Source of the DNA: Arthrobacter saudimassiliensis
GTDB taxonomy: Bacteria > Actinomycetota > Actinomycetes > Actinomycetales > Micrococcaceae
Assembly: GCA_900016675.1 (NCBI GenBank)
Contig: LN483072.1
Coordinates: 434,001-498,000, forward strand
Reading direction: 5' to 3'
Length of the DNA: 64,000 nt
The notes under the pieces were generated by a model. It ran no database searches. It was not told the origin of the DNA and saw only the letters and a list, made by a program, of their open reading frames with translations. The position numbers and the translations under genes were made by a program. Shown in pieces: positions 43,235 through 52,931 of this stretch (positions are counted from its first letter, which is position 1; each line of letters begins with the position of its first letter).

Positions 43235-43269
43235 GGGGGTGCTCCTTGTGGCTGAGGGGATTCAGGAAG

Positions 43270-44535
43270 TCACTGGGCAAACTCGTGGGTGTCCAGGCGC
43301 AGCAGGGTCTCGGCCAGGACGTTGACGCCGGTGGTGATCCGGGCGGTGGGGGTGAACTCCTCGGGGCAGTGGCTCCGGCCGCCGGCGGAGGGCACGAAGA
43401 TCATGCCCATCGGGGCGAGCCGGGCCATGTGCACGGCGTCGTGGGTGGCGCCGCTGGGGATCGGCGCCCACTCGATGCCGGCGACGTCGGCGGCCTGGGC
43501 GGCGAGGTCCTGCACGCCGGCCGCGGCGCGGACCACCTGGTTGTCGGTGGACCAGCGCAGGTCCGCTTCGACGACGAAGCCGGCGGCGCGGGCGGCAATT
43601 TCACCGGCCAGGCGGGCGCGGGTGCCGGCCAGCCAGGTCTCATCCACGCTGCGCACTTCACCGTAGAGCCGCACCAGCGACGGCACCACATTCGGCGCCG
43701 GCGAGGCGTTCTCCAGGCGGGTCACGGTGGCGACGCCGTGCTCCGGTGCGCCGCAGCCCTCGGCCCGGACCGCGAGCACGGCCTCCGCGGCGGCGACCAT
43801 CGCGTCCCGCCGGTCGTCCATGGGCCGGGTGCCGGCGTGGTCCGGTGAGCCGGTAAAGCTGGCCACCAGGCGTTCGATGCCGGTGATCGCAGTGACGATC
43901 CCGATCGGCGTCCCACGTTCCTCCAGGACCGGGCCCTGTTCGATGTGCAGTTCGACGTAGGCGTGCGGCCGGCGCGTTCCGGTCCAGGGCGCGGCGGCCA
44001 GCAGGGCCGCGGGATCGAGGCCGAAGTCCTCGTAGGCGGCGGCCAGGGTGCGGCCCCGGTAGTCGGTGCGGGCCAGGTCGGCCGCGGTGAGCTCGCCCGC
44101 CAGCGCCCGGCTGCCCAGGCAGCTGAGCCCGAAGGGGTTGGATTCCTCGCCGAGGAAGTCCACGACCAGCAGGTCCCGCTGCAGCCGGATGCCGCGTTCG
44201 GCCAGCACCTGGACTGCGGCCAGCGCGCCCAGGACGCCGACGACGCCGTCGTACCGGCCGCCGCCGTCCACCGTGTCGGTGTGGGAGCCGGTGACCAGCG
44301 GCGGCGCCGCGGGGTTGGTGCCGGGAAGCCGTCCGACCAGGTTGCCGGCGGCGTCCTGGTGCACCTGAAGGCCGGCGCCGCGCATCCGGGCCGCGGTCCA
44401 GGCCCGGGAGGCGCGGTAGGGCTCGCTGAACACCTCCCGGGTCCAGCCGGGGCGGTCCTCGCTGCGGAAGCCGGAGAGCTCAGCGAGGGCCGTATCCAGC
44501 CAGGCGTCGAGCCCGGTGAGCGCCGTTTCCTGCAT
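43270..44535 (-). CDS. Zn-dependent hydrolase, N-carbamoyl-amino acid/allantoate type (M20)
   Basis: A 421-residue enzyme of the HyuC/AllC group. Metal ligands are visible in GSHTDTVDGGGRYDG (His, Asp), LGEESNPFG (Glu), IEQGPVLEERG (His before it, Glu) and the late SGATHDAVHM. The substrate-binding FTGSPDHAGTRPMDDRRDA is typical. It hydrolyses ureido groups of N-carbamoyl amino acids or allantoate to release ammonia and carbon dioxide. The ATG at 44535 has GAAGGAG upstream. It is the first gene of the amide operon, with a LacI operator 25 nt upstream. Confidence 0.93.
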   Translation of the reverse strand: MQETALTGLDAWLDTALAELSGFRSEDRPGWTREVFSEPYRASRAWTAARMRGAGLQVHQDAAGNLVGRLPGTNPAAPPLVTGSHTDTVDGGGRYDGVVGVLGALAAVQVLAERGIRLQRDLLVVDFLGEESNPFGLSCLGSRALAGELTAADLARTDYRGRTLAAAYEDFGLDPAALLAAAPWTGTRRPHAYVELHIEQGPVLEERGTPIGIVTAITGIERLVASFTGSPDHAGTRPMDDRRDAMVAAAEAVLAVRAEGCGAPEHGVATVTRLENASPAPNVVPSLVRLYGEVRSVDETWLAGTRARLAGEIAARAAGFVVEADLRWSTDNQVVRAAAGVQDLAAQAADVAGIEWAPIPSGATHDAVHMARLAPMGMIFVPSAGGRSHCPEEFTPTARITTGVNVLAETLLRLDTHEFAQ

Positions 44536-44559
44536 GCGGCTCCTTCGGTCGGCACGAAA

Positions 44560-44573
44560 TGCAATCGATTGCA
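44560..44573. promoter_or_regulatory. LacI-type operator
   Basis: TGCAATCGATTGCA is a perfect 14-bp palindrome with the central CG typical of LacI/GalR sites. It lies 25 nt before the hydrolase ATG and faces the divergent LacI-family gene. Confidence 0.7.
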
Positions 44574-44763
44574 CAAGCGGTTCAAAAAGATCCCGGCCGA
44601 AGCGGCGAGCATGAGGACCGGGCGTGCTGACAGACTCACACGCCCCCGCCCATGCGTCCAGAGTTTTTCCGGAATTCGCCGAATATTTCCGGGCGCGTGC
44701 TGCCGAATGTAAATTCTTTTGATCATTGGGATTAACCGGCCGGTTTTCCGGACCCGCAGCGCT

Positions 44764-44769
44764 TACACT
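44764..44769 (+). promoter_or_regulatory. Putative -10 box for the LacI-type gene
   Basis: TACACT lies 55 nt before the proposed start at 44824. It lies downstream of the only in-frame TTG (44719), which argues against that upstream start. Confidence 0.35.
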
Positions 44770-44823
44770 GGCGTCCGTTCCGGCGCTCCGCCGGCCGTCC
44801 ACCGCCAACGGAAGGCTCCGCAC

Positions 44824-45855
44824 ATCAATCCTTCACGCGGCCGGCCCGCCCGCGGCCCCAGCCTCGACGACGTCGCCCGGCTGGCGGGCGTGCATCCGTC
44901 CACAGCCTCCCGCTCCCTCGCCGAGCAGCCGGTGCGGATCAGCGCTGCCACCGTGGCACGGGTGCGTGAGGCGGCGCGGACTCTGGGCTACCGCCGCGAC
45001 GCCTCGGCGGCGGCGCTGCGCACCGGCAGTTCCCGGCTGGTCGGGGTGCTGGTGCACCGGCTCACCGACCTGGCGCTCGCGACCATGTACGCCGGGGCCG
45101 ACGCCGCCGCGGCGGAGGCCGGCTACAACACCGTGGTCGCCAACGGGCTCGACGATCCGCAGGTTCGACGGGACCGGCTAGAGGCACTGCTGGCCCGGCG
45201 GATCGACGGCGTCATCCTGGCCGACGCCCGCTCCGACGACACGCTCGCCGATCATCTCGCGGCGCTCGGCGTCCCCTACGTCCTGGCCATGCGCACCCTG
45301 CCCGGGCACCTGAGCGTCGGCACGGACGACGTCGAGGGCGGCCGGCTCGCCGCCGAACATCTGCTGGAACTGGGCCATCGCCGGGTGGCCGTCGCCGCCG
45401 GTGATCCGCTCGCCAGCACCGGACACGACCGCACCGCCGGCTTCCGGCAGGCCTTCGCCGAGGCGGGGCACCCGGTGCCCGACGACGCCGTGGCCGCCAC
45501 AGGCTTCGGGGTGGCCGCCGGGCACGCCGCCGGCAACCGGCTCGCCGCCCTGGATCCGGCGCCGTCGGCGGTCTTTGCGGTGGACGACCTCACCGCCGTG
45601 GGCGTGATCGGGGCGCTCCGCGACGCCGGGCGGACCGTGGGCTCCGACGTCGCGCTGGTCGGCTACAACGACGTCGAGCTGGCCGCGGACCTCCCGGTGG
45701 GCCTGACCTCCGTGCGCTCGGACCGGGACCGGATGGGCCGGCTGGCCTTCGGCCTGCTGCTGGAACGCATTGCCGGCCGGGACGTCGCCTCGGCCCGGCT
45801 TCCGCCTGTTCTGGTCCCGCGGGCCTCGACGCTTGGTGCGGTTCCGCCGGGCTGA
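44824..45855 (+). CDS. LacI-family regulator of the amide operon
   Basis: A 343-residue repressor if started at 44824. The helix-turn-helix is SLDDVARLAGVHPSTASRSL, then the hinge (YRRDASAAALRTGSS) and the ligand domain (LVGVLVHRLTDLALATMYAG, VFAVDDLTAVGVIGAL). The start is odd. No ATG or GTG lies before the helix-turn-helix. A ribosome site GGAAGG is 8 nt before an ATC at 44824, exactly where the N-terminus of a LacI protein is expected. The only other start is TTG at 44719, adding 35 unlikely residues. The gene is divergent from the hydrolase operon and probably represses it. Confidence 0.85.
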   Translation: MNPSRGRPARGPSLDDVARLAGVHPSTASRSLAEQPVRISAATVARVREAARTLGYRRDASAAALRTGSSRLVGVLVHRLTDLALATMYAGADAAAAEAGYNTVVANGLDDPQVRRDRLEALLARRIDGVILADARSDDTLADHLAALGVPYVLAMRTLPGHLSVGTDDVEGGRLAAEHLLELGHRRVAVAAGDPLASTGHDRTAGFRQAFAEAGHPVPDDAVAATGFGVAAGHAAGNRLAALDPAPSAVFAVDDLTAVGVIGALRDAGRTVGSDVALVGYNDVELAADLPVGLTSVRSDRDRMGRLAFGLLLERIAGRDVASARLPPVLVPRASTLGAVPPG

Positions 45856-45959
45856 ACCGGCCGCCGGCCTAGGGCGGGAGCCGCCGGCACCGCGGCGTCC
45901 GCGCCTGAGCCGGAACCCCGATGACACGGAGTCCTGCCGCCGGCCCGCAGGCCGGGCCG

Positions 45960-47033
45960 TCAGGGATGCAGCACGATGCTGCCCCGCACCTGGCCGGACT
46001 CCAGCCGTCGGATGGCCGCGGCGACGTCGGCCAGCGGATACCGGGCGTCGAGTTGCGGAACGACGTCGCCGGACTCGATGAGGGCGGTGACGCGCTCCAG
46101 GTCCGCGGCGTTTTCCCGGCACATCAGTCCGGCCAGCCGTCGTCCGCCAAACAGGGACAGGACCGCGCCGGCTACCTGCCGCTCGAAAAACCCGCCGGTG
46201 AGCCTGCCGCCTTCCTCGCCGCCGACCATCACGGCCGTGCCGCCGGGCGCCAGGGCCCGGCGCAGCCGCGCCGGAGACGGGCTGCCGGCGATATCGATGA
46301 TCGCGTCATACCGCGGCCCGCCCGCGGCGAAATCCTCGCGGGCATAGTCCAGGGTCGCGGCGGCTTCGAGGGAGCGCACGAACCCGGCCTTGGCGGGACT
46401 GCACGCCCCGGTGACCTCGGCGCCGGCGGCCCGGGCCATCTGCACGGCGAAGCTGCCGACCCCGCCGGCTGCGCCCAGCACCAGCACCTGCATTCCCGCG
46501 GCCGTTCCCGCGGCGTCGAGAGCCTGCAGCGCTGTCAGTCCCGACACCGGAACCACCGCCGCGTGCTCGAAATCCAGCCCGGCCGGCCTGGCGGCCAGCT
46601 TGTCCTCACGAGCACAGGCGAAGGAGGCGAAGGAACCCCGCCCGATGCCGTAGACCTCGTCCCCGGGCCGGAACCGGGAGGCTCCGGCGCCGACGGCGAC
46701 GACGGTGCCGGCGAGGTTATGGCCCATGACCGGCTGCCCCGGCCGGCGCAGTCCGACGCCGGCCCGCAGCAGATAGGGGGTGCCGGTCATCATGTGCCAG
46801 GCGCCGCGGGCCAGGCCGGCCGCGCGGACCTGCACCAGCACCTCTCCCTCGCCGGGCCGGGGCACCGGGTACTCGGCCACCTCCAGGACCTCGGGGCCGC
46901 CGTAGCCGCGCTGCAGCACGGCTGGAGCGGTCGCCGGTAGGTCTCCGCCGGGCGGTTTCCCGGCGGTGGCGGCCGGGTTGGCATCGGGCGTGACGTCGTC
47001 GGCGGAGTGGGAGGTACCGGAGGTGCGGGCCAT
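45960..47033 (-). CDS. Quinone oxidoreductase-like alcohol dehydrogenase (MDR family)
   Basis: A 357-residue medium-chain reductase without the structural zinc cysteines. It has the GroES-like N-terminal domain (PGEGEVLVQVRAAGLARGAWHMMTG), GHNLAGTVVAVG, and the cofactor motif VLGAAGGVGSFAVQMARAAG. It probably reduces a quinone or enone using NADPH. The first 30 residues are polar and variable. It is divergent from a TetR-family gene with two palindromes between them, so it is a likely target of that regulator. Confidence 0.9.
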   Translation of the reverse strand: MARTSGTSHSADDVTPDANPAATAGKPPGGDLPATAPAVLQRGYGGPEVLEVAEYPVPRPGEGEVLVQVRAAGLARGAWHMMTGTPYLLRAGVGLRRPGQPVMGHNLAGTVVAVGAGASRFRPGDEVYGIGRGSFASFACAREDKLAARPAGLDFEHAAVVPVSGLTALQALDAAGTAAGMQVLVLGAAGGVGSFAVQMARAAGAEVTGACSPAKAGFVRSLEAAATLDYAREDFAAGGPRYDAIIDIAGSPSPARLRRALAPGGTAVMVGGEEGGRLTGGFFERQVAGAVLSLFGGRRLAGLMCRENAADLERVTALIESGDVVPQLDARYPLADVAAAIRRLESGQVRGSIVLHP

Positions 47034-47089
47034 GGCAGCGTCCTTTCGCGGAGGTGCAAGGGAGGAAACGCGCCGTAACCAGCGCCGCC

Positions 47090-47102
47090 CTTACTAAGTA
47101 AG
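47090..47102. promoter_or_regulatory. TetR operator 1
   Basis: CTTAC-TAA-GTAAG is a perfect inverted repeat between the divergent dehydrogenase and TetR genes. Its centre lies 24 bp from that of a second copy. Confidence 0.6.
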
Positions 47103-47113
47103 GGGAAAACTAC

Positions 47114-47126
47114 CTTACAAAGTACG
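47114..47126. promoter_or_regulatory. TetR operator 2
   Basis: CTTAC-AAA-GTACG is an imperfect second copy of the neighbouring repeat. It overlaps the expected -35 position of the TetR gene promoter. Confidence 0.55.
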
Positions 47127-47147
47127 GCAGCGCTAGACTTGCCGCCA

Positions 47148-47825
47148 ATGACTTCCACACCCGCCGCCCGAGGACCCCGCGCGCCGCTGACCCGCGAACG
47201 GGTGCTGCAGCATGCCGCCCGCCTGGCCGACGCCGGCGGGCTCGGCTCGCTGACCATGCGTTCACTCGCCCAGGCGCTGGCGGTGCAGCCGATGTCGCTC
47301 TATCACCACGTCGCCAACAAGGAGGACATCCTGGACGGCCTGGTGGACCTCGTATTCGCCGAGGTCCCTGTGCCCGAAGAGGAGCCCGGCGGCTGGCGCG
47401 CCGCCATGGAGCACCGGGCCCGGGCCATGCGTGAGGCGCTGGCCCGCCACCCCTGGGCGGTCGGCCTGATGGAGACCCGCACGACGCCAGGCACCGCCAA
47501 CCTGCGCCACCACAATGCCACCCTGGGCGTGCTGCGCCGGGCCGGGTTCTCCCTCGCCGCCGCCGGGCACGCCTACGCCCTGCTGGACAGCTACATCTAC
47601 GGCTTCGCCCTGCAGGAGGCCGGCCTGCCCGTCGGCACCCCGGACGCCGATCCGGAGGTGGTCGAGGCGATGGCCCGGTCCTTCTCACCGGAGGAGCTGC
47701 CCTATCTCGCCGAGATGGCGATGGACCGCGCCATGCAGCCGGGCTACAGCTTCGGCGCCGAGTTCGACGTCGGGCTGGGCATCATCCTGGACGGCTTGGC
47801 CGCCCTCCTGGATCAGGACGGCTAG
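47148..47825 (+). CDS. TetR-family regulator (TetR_C type)
   Basis: A 225-residue repressor. The helix-turn-helix is RVLQHAARLADAGGLGSLTMRSLAQAL followed by AVQPMSLYHHVANKEDIL. The C-terminal domain resembles that of the tetracycline repressor (GLMETRTTPG, ALLDSYIYGFAL). The ATG at 47148 is preferred over the TTG at 47139. A -10-like TAGACT (47134-47139) lies 8 nt before it, which suggests a leaderless message. It probably controls itself and the divergent dehydrogenase. Confidence 0.88.
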   Translation: MTSTPAARGPRAPLTRERVLQHAARLADAGGLGSLTMRSLAQALAVQPMSLYHHVANKEDILDGLVDLVFAEVPVPEEEPGGWRAAMEHRARAMREALARHPWAVGLMETRTTPGTANLRHHNATLGVLRRAGFSLAAAGHAYALLDSYIYGFALQEAGLPVGTPDADPEVVEAMARSFSPEELPYLAEMAMDRAMQPGYSFGAEFDVGLGIILDGLAALLDQDG

Positions 47826-47839
47826 GCAAGAAAGCGTCA

Positions 47840-47854
47840 GATTGTTGAACAATC
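47840..47854. promoter_or_regulatory. Operator and promoter of pxpA
   Basis: GATTGTTGAACAATC is a perfect 15-bp palindrome. It overlaps a -35 TTGAAC (47845-47850), 17 nt from a -10 CACACT (47868-47873). The same core TTGTTGAACAA recurs twice at 56662-56696. It probably binds the GntR-family regulator at 52257. Confidence 0.7.
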
Positions 47855-47910
47855 CGCCGTGATCCCGCACACTTGGAGAACCCTGTTCCCCGAGGCACGA
47901 AGGACCCGCC

Positions 47911-48669
47911 ATGCCGATCATTGACCTGAACAGCGACGTCGGCGAATCGTTCGGCAGCTGGGAGATGGGCGACGACGCCGCCGTCTTCGAGTCCGTCTCC
48001 TCCGCCAATGTGGCCTGCGGCTTCCACGCCGGCGACCCCTCCACCATCGCCCAGACCTGCCGCGACGCCGTCGCCGCCGGCGTCACCATCGGCGCGCACG
48101 TGGGCTACCGGGACCTGGCCGGCTTCGGCCGGCGCTTCCTGGACTGCTCCCCCACCGAACTGGCCGACGACATCCTCTACCAGCTCGGCGCCCTGCAGGC
48201 CCTGGCCCAGCGTGCCGGCGCGGACATCGAGTACGTCAAGCCGCACGGGGCGCTGTACAACACGATCGTGCACCACGAGCACCACGCGCAGGCCGTGGTG
48301 GACGCCATCCGCGCCTTCAACAAGGAGCTGCCGGTGCTGCTGCTGCCCGGCGCCGTCGCCCTGGACAAGGCCGCCGACGCCGGCCTGCGGGGCGTGGCCG
48401 AGGCGTTCGCGGACCGCAACTACAACCCGGACGGCACCCTGGTCTCCCGCCGCGAGGCCGACGCCGTCATCCACGACGCCGACAAGGTCACCGAGAACAT
48501 GATCCGGCTGGCCACCGAGGGCACCATCATCGCCATCGACGGCACCGAGATCCCGATGCAGGCCGAGTCCATCTGCGTGCACGGCGACACCCCCGGCGCC
48601 GTCGCCATGGCCCGCGCCGTCCGCGCCGGCCTCGAGAACGCCGGCGTCAGCATCCAGAGCTTCGTGTGA
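47911..48669 (+). CDS. pxpA: 5-oxoprolinase subunit A (LamB/YcsF family)
   Basis: A 252-residue protein of the LamB/YcsF family. It starts [20 protein letters not shown] and continues [16 protein letters not shown] and [11 protein letters not shown], the family signatures with their metal-binding residues. PxpA works with PxpB and PxpC to open 5-oxoproline to glutamate with ATP. A GAAGGA ribosome site lies upstream. The stop overlaps the next start (GTGA). It is first in a four-gene unit: pxpA, pxpBC, biotin carboxylase, gntR. Confidence 0.94.
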   Translation: MPIIDLNSDVGESFGSWEMGDDAAVFESVSSANVACGFHAGDPSTIAQTCRDAVAAGVTIGAHVGYRDLAGFGRRFLDCSPTELADDILYQLGALQALAQRAGADIEYVKPHGALYNTIVHHEHHAQAVVDAIRAFNKELPVLLLPGAVALDKAADAGLRGVAEAFADRNYNPDGTLVSRREADAVIHDADKVTENMIRLATEGTIIAIDGTEIPMQAESICVHGDTPGAVAMARAVRAGLENAGVSIQSFV

Positions 48670-50432
48670 CCGGCACCGGAAGCGAGATCCCCGCCGGGGC
48701 CATCGGCGGCATCCGGCCCGCCGGCACCCGCGCGCTGCTGGTCGAGCTCGGCTCGCTGGCCGACGTCGTCGCCCTCCACACCCAGCTCAAGGCGCATCCG
48801 CTGCCCGGCCAGGTCGACGCACTGGCCGCAGCCAACACCGTGCTGGTGCGCTTCGGCAGCCGCCGCGACGCCGTCGCCGCGGCACCCCTGCTCCGGACCC
48901 TGGACTTCACCCACGGCGACGCCGGCGAGGCCCGCACCGTCACCATCGAGACCGTGTACGACGGCGCGGACCTGGCCGAGGTCGCCCGGCTCACCGGCCT
49001 CTCCGAGGACGCGGTGGTTCGCGCCCACACCGGCACCGCCTGGACCGGCGGCTTCGGCGGCTTCGCCCCCGGCTTCACCTACCTCACCGGCGGCGATCCG
49101 GCGCTGAACGTGCCCCGCCGCTCCAGCCCCCGCACCGCCGTGCCGCCCGGCGCCGTGGCCCTGGCCGGGGATTACTCCGCGGTCTATCCGCGCGAATCCC
49201 CCGGCGGCTGGCAGCTGATCGGCCGCACCAACGCCGCCATGTGGGACCTGAACCGGGAACACCCCGCCCTGGTCCGCCCCGGCGACAAGGTGCAGTTCAC
49301 CGCCGTCCGCGAGCAGCTCACGATGTCGGCCCCCGCCGGCGCGGCACCCGCCTCGAGCGAGGAACCGACTGAAGCGCCCGACGCCGCCCCCGCGCCCCAT
49401 GGCGCCGACGCCGCAGCTGCCGCCCCCGGCGACTTCACCGGCGGCTGGCTTCAGGTCACCGCGCCCGGCCTGCAGTCCCTCATCCAGGACCTCGGCCGGC
49501 CCGGCTACGCCGACCTCGGCGTCTCCGCCGCCGGCGCCGCCGACCCGCGCGCGGCCCGGCAGGCCAACCGGCTGGTCGGCAACCCGGCCGACGCCGCCGT
49601 CGTCGAGAACCTCTTCGGCGGCCTGGAACTGACCGCCCACGGGGACACGGTGCTGGCCCTGACCGGCGCCGAGCTGCCCGCCGCCGTCGTCTCCCCCGCC
49701 GGGGACCGGGACCGGCCGGCTCCGCACGCCGCCCCGTTCGCCCTGCTCGACGGGGAGACACTGACCCTGGGCACCCCGTTCCGCGGCGTGCGCGCCTACC
49801 TTGCCGTCCGCGGCGGGCTGGCCGTGGACGCGGTGCTGGGCAGCCGCAGCACCGATTCCATGAGCGGCATCGGCCCCGCGCCGCTGGCCGCCGGCACCCG
49901 GCTGCCGGTCGGCCCGGCACCGGCGGGCCTGCACGTCGGCGACGCCGAGCCGCCCGTGCTGGCTGCCGCCGGCAGCCCCGGCAGCCTGGGCGAGGGCACG
50001 ACGCCGGCCCTGCTGCGGATCACCGCCGGGCCCCGGCAAGACTGGTTCGGCGCCGACGCCGCCGCGGCGCTGGCCGCGCAGACCTGGCTCACCACCAGCG
50101 AATCGAACCGGATCGGGGTCCGCCTCGCGCTGGACCCGGAGGACCCGGATGCCGCCCCGCTGGCCCGCCGCCGCGAGGGCGAACTGCCCAGCGAAGGCGT
50201 GGTGGCCGGTTCGCTGCAGGTCCCGCCGTCGGGCCTGCCGGTGCTGTTCCTGGCCGACCATCCGGTGACCGGCGGCTATCCGGTGATCGCCGTCGTCGTG
50301 CCCGAGGACCTGCCGGTCGCGGCGCAGCTGCCGCCCGGGCACGCCCTCCGCTTCGTATTTGTCGACCCCGACACGCTCGCTCCGTTCACGGCGGAGCAGG
50401 CGGCCGGACTGTTTCCGGAAGGAACCGCATGA
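48666..50432 (+). CDS. PxpB-PxpC fusion (carboxyltransferase, KipI-KipA type)
   Basis: A 588-residue fusion. Residues about 15-215 are PxpB/KipI-like ([32 protein letters not shown] without the first Thr). A Pro/Ala/Glu linker spans about 218-255. Residues about 257-580 are PxpC/KipA-like ([31 protein letters not shown]). In B. subtilis these are separate genes; the fusion order matches the carboxyltransferase part of urea amidolyase. A GTG start overlaps the pxpA stop, and its own stop overlaps the next start (ATGA). Confidence 0.93.
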   Translation: MTGTGSEIPAGAIGGIRPAGTRALLVELGSLADVVALHTQLKAHPLPGQVDALAAANTVLVRFGSRRDAVAAAPLLRTLDFTHGDAGEARTVTIETVYDGADLAEVARLTGLSEDAVVRAHTGTAWTGGFGGFAPGFTYLTGGDPALNVPRRSSPRTAVPPGAVALAGDYSAVYPRESPGGWQLIGRTNAAMWDLNREHPALVRPGDKVQFTAVREQLTMSAPAGAAPASSEEPTEAPDAAPAPHGADAAAAAPGDFTGGWLQVTAPGLQSLIQDLGRPGYADLGVSAAGAADPRAARQANRLVGNPADAAVVENLFGGLELTAHGDTVLALTGAELPAAVVSPAGDRDRPAPHAAPFALLDGETLTLGTPFRGVRAYLAVRGGLAVDAVLGSRSTDSMSGIGPAPLAAGTRLPVGPAPAGLHVGDAEPPVLAAAGSPGSLGEGTTPALLRITAGPRQDWFGADAAAALAAQTWLTTSESNRIGVRLALDPEDPDAAPLARRREGELPSEGVVAGSLQVPPSGLPVLFLADHPVTGGYPVIAVVVPEDLPVAAQLPPGHALRFVFVDPDTLAPFTAEQAAGLFPEGTA

Positions 50433-52192
50433 GCACCCCCATGAGCAAGGTCCTGATTGCCAACCGCGGCGAGATTGCGGTCCGAGTGGCCCGCGCCTGC
50501 GCCGACGCCGGCATCGCCTCCGCCGCCGTGTACTCGGACCCCGACGCCGACGCCCTGCACGTACGGATCGCGGATGAGGCGTATCCGCTCGGCGGTTCCG
50601 CGGGTGCGGACACCTACCTGAACATCGAAAAGCTGATCGACGCCGCCCGGCGGGCCGGCGCGGACGCGGTGCACCCCGGGTACGGGTTCCTGTCCGAAAA
50701 CGCGGACTTCGCGCAGGCGGTGCTCGACGCCGGGCTGACCTGGATCGGCCCGTCCCCGCAGGCCATCCGCGACCTGGGCAACAAGGTCACCGCCCGCGAG
50801 ATCGCCGTCCGGGCCGGGGCGCCGCTGGTGCCCGGCACCGAGGGCCCGGCCGAAAGCGCCGAGCAGGTCCGCGCGTTCGCCGAAGAGCACGGGCTGCCGG
50901 TGGCGATCAAGGCGGCCTTCGGCGGCGGCGGGCGCGGCATGAAGATCGCCAGACGGCTGGAGGACGTGGAGGACGCCTTTGAGTCCGCAGTCCGCGAGGC
51001 GGTGGCCGCGTTCGGCCGCGGCGAGTGCTTCGCCGAACGCTTCCTCGATCGGCCCCGGCATGTGGAGGCCCAGGTTCTGGCCGACACACACGGCAACGTC
51101 GTCGTCGTCGGCACCCGCGACTGCTCACTGCAGCGCCGCAACCAGAAGCTCGTGGAGGAGGCGCCGGCCCCGTTCCTGACCGACGAGCAGCGCGCCACCA
51201 TCCACGAATCCGCCAAGGCCATCTGCCGCGAGGCCGGCTACACCGGCGCCGGCACGGTCGAGTACCTGGTCTCCCCGGACGGGCTGATCTCCTTCCTGGA
51301 GGTCAACACCCGGCTGCAGGTGGAGCACCCGGTCACTGAGGAGACCGCCGGGGTGGACCTGGTCCGCGAACAGTTCCGCATCGCCGACGGGCTGCCGCTG
51401 TCCTTTACCGAAGATCCCGAGCCGCACGGGCATGCCTTCGAGTTCCGGCTCAACGCCGAGGATCCGGCCCGCGGGTTCCTGCCCGGCCCCGGCCCGGTGG
51501 AGGCGTTCGAGCCGCCCACCGGCCCCGGCATCCGGATGGACACCGGGGTGCGCTCCGGCTCCGTGGTGCCCAGCGAATACGACTCGCTGATGGCCAAGCT
51601 GATCGTCTGGGGCGAAGACCGCCCGCAGGCGCTGCGCCGGGCCCGGGCCGCCCTGGACGAGCTGGTAATCCGCGGCGTGCCCACGGTGGTGCCGTTCCAC
51701 CAGGCCGTGGTCCGCTCCGAGGCGTTCACCCGCGACGGCGAGCTGGGCGTGTACACCACCTGGATCGAATCCGAGTTCGCCGAGCCGCTGGCCGCCTCCC
51801 CGCACATTGCCGCCGCCGCGACCGGCGCCGCCCGCGAAACCATCACCGTGGACATCGACGGCCGCGCCGTCGCCGTCGGGCTCCCCGCCGCCCTGCTGAA
51901 CGCGCTGCGCTCCGGCGGCGATGCCGGCGCTGCCGCCACCGCCGACGCTGCAGCCGGCACCGCAGCCGGCACCGCGGACGACGCCGTGCTGGCGTCCCCG
52001 ATGGCCGGGAATCTGGTCAAGTGGGTGGCCGACGACGGCGCGCAGCTGGCCGAGGGAGATCCGGTGGCGGTGCTGGAGGCGATGAAGATGGAGACCACCG
52101 TCCGCGCCCACCGGGCCGGGACCTTTGTCCGCAGCGGCCTGGAGCCCGGTGCCGCCGTCGGCCGCGGCGAAGCCCTCGGGGAGATCGGCTGA
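50429..52192 (+). CDS. Biotin carboxylase with C-terminal biotin carrier domain
   Basis: A 587-residue protein of the AccC type. It has [17 protein letters not shown] at the N-terminus, the ATP-grasp loop [12 protein letters not shown], and [15 protein letters not shown]. An Ala/Thr linker follows (about 500-520), and a biotinyl domain ends the protein with LEAMKMET, whose Lys carries biotin. Next to a PxpB-PxpC carboxyltransferase it gives all parts of a urea-amidolyase-like biotin enzyme. This suggests that 5-oxoproline or another amide is carboxylated here. The gene overlaps pxpBC by 4 nt. Confidence 0.94.
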   Translation: MSTPMSKVLIANRGEIAVRVARACADAGIASAAVYSDPDADALHVRIADEAYPLGGSAGADTYLNIEKLIDAARRAGADAVHPGYGFLSENADFAQAVLDAGLTWIGPSPQAIRDLGNKVTAREIAVRAGAPLVPGTEGPAESAEQVRAFAEEHGLPVAIKAAFGGGGRGMKIARRLEDVEDAFESAVREAVAAFGRGECFAERFLDRPRHVEAQVLADTHGNVVVVGTRDCSLQRRNQKLVEEAPAPFLTDEQRATIHESAKAICREAGYTGAGTVEYLVSPDGLISFLEVNTRLQVEHPVTEETAGVDLVREQFRIADGLPLSFTEDPEPHGHAFEFRLNAEDPARGFLPGPGPVEAFEPPTGPGIRMDTGVRSGSVVPSEYDSLMAKLIVWGEDRPQALRRARAALDELVIRGVPTVVPFHQAVVRSEAFTRDGELGVYTTWIESEFAEPLAASPHIAAAATGAARETITVDIDGRAVAVGLPAALLNALRSGGDAGAAATADAAAGTAAGTADDAVLASPMAGNLVKWVADDGAQLAEGDPVAVLEAMKMETTVRAHRAGTFVRSGLEPGAAVGRGEALGEIG

Positions 52193-52244
52193 CCGGGTGC
52201 CGTCACACGGGCCGGCGGTGCGCCGCCGGTCCGCTCCGGGCCGC

Positions 52245-52250
52245 TAGATT
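52245..52250 (+). promoter_or_regulatory. Putative -10 box of leaderless gntR
   Basis: TAGATT lies 6 nt before the gntR ATG, so a leaderless transcript could start at the ATG in addition to read-through from the upstream operon. Confidence 0.4.
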
Positions 52251-52256
52251 GGATGG

Positions 52257-52928
52257 ATGCTCGTGAACCTGGGGGACGACGCCGCGCAGCGGGACGCACA
52301 CGCCAACACCACGGTGTGGGTGGCCGAGGTGCTGCGCAGCCGGATCGCCGCCGGGGAGCTGCTGCCCGGCACCAAGCTGTCCGAACAGCAGCTGGCCGCG
52401 TCCCTGCAGGTCTCCCGCAACACGCTCCGGGAGGCATTCACCGTGCTCGCCGGCGAGGCCATGGTGACCCGGTATCCGAACCGCGGCGTGTTCGTGGCCT
52501 CCCCCGGCGCCGACGCGGTGCGGCGGATCTACCAGGTGCGCCGCCTGCTGGAGCCCGCGGCGGTGCTGTGGGGCCCGGAGCTGGACCTGGACCGGCTGGA
52601 CGCCGTGATCGCCGACGCCCGGGACGCGAAATCCCGCGGGGCGGTGGCGGAGATGGCCGCCGCCAACCAGGCCTTCCATGAGGCCGTCGTCGCGATGTCC
52701 GGCAGCGGCCGGCTGCAGCAGATGATGTCCCTGGTGCTGGCCGAAATGCGGCTGGTCTTCCACGCCATGAGCAGCGAACCGGACTTCCACACCCACTACG
52801 TGGAGCAGAACGCCAAGCTGGTGGAGCTGCTGCGCGCCGGAAAGCGGAAGAAGGCCGCCGATGTGCTGCGCGGCTACCTTGACGCCGCGGAAGCGGAGCT
52901 GCTGGGGCATCTGGCGGCGGAGCGCTAA
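52257..52928 (+). CDS. GntR-family (FCD) regulator of the 5-oxoproline locus
   Basis: A 223-residue regulator. Residues about 18-80 form the winged helix (LRSRIAAGELLPGTKLSEQQ, SLQVSRNTLREAF, NRGVFVA). Residues 90-215 form the all-helical FCD ligand domain, with His and Asp/Asn residues that normally hold a metal. It lies 64 nt after the biotin carboxylase gene. It is the best candidate to bind the TTGTTGAACAA palindromes, since FCD regulators favour TTGT/ACAA-type half sites. B. subtilis uses the IclR-type KipR at the same place. Confidence 0.9.
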   Translation: MLVNLGDDAAQRDAHANTTVWVAEVLRSRIAAGELLPGTKLSEQQLAASLQVSRNTLREAFTVLAGEAMVTRYPNRGVFVASPGADAVRRIYQVRRLLEPAAVLWGPELDLDRLDAVIADARDAKSRGAVAEMAAANQAFHEAVVAMSGSGRLQQMMSLVLAEMRLVFHAMSSEPDFHTHYVEQNAKLVELLRAGKRKKAADVLRGYLDAAEAELLGHLAAER

Positions 52929-52931
52929 CGC

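Noticed and set aside
48420-50342. Minus-strand frame of 640 codons opposite pxpBC
   Set aside because: Gly/Arg-rich antisense frame; the plus-strand gene has clear family motifs.
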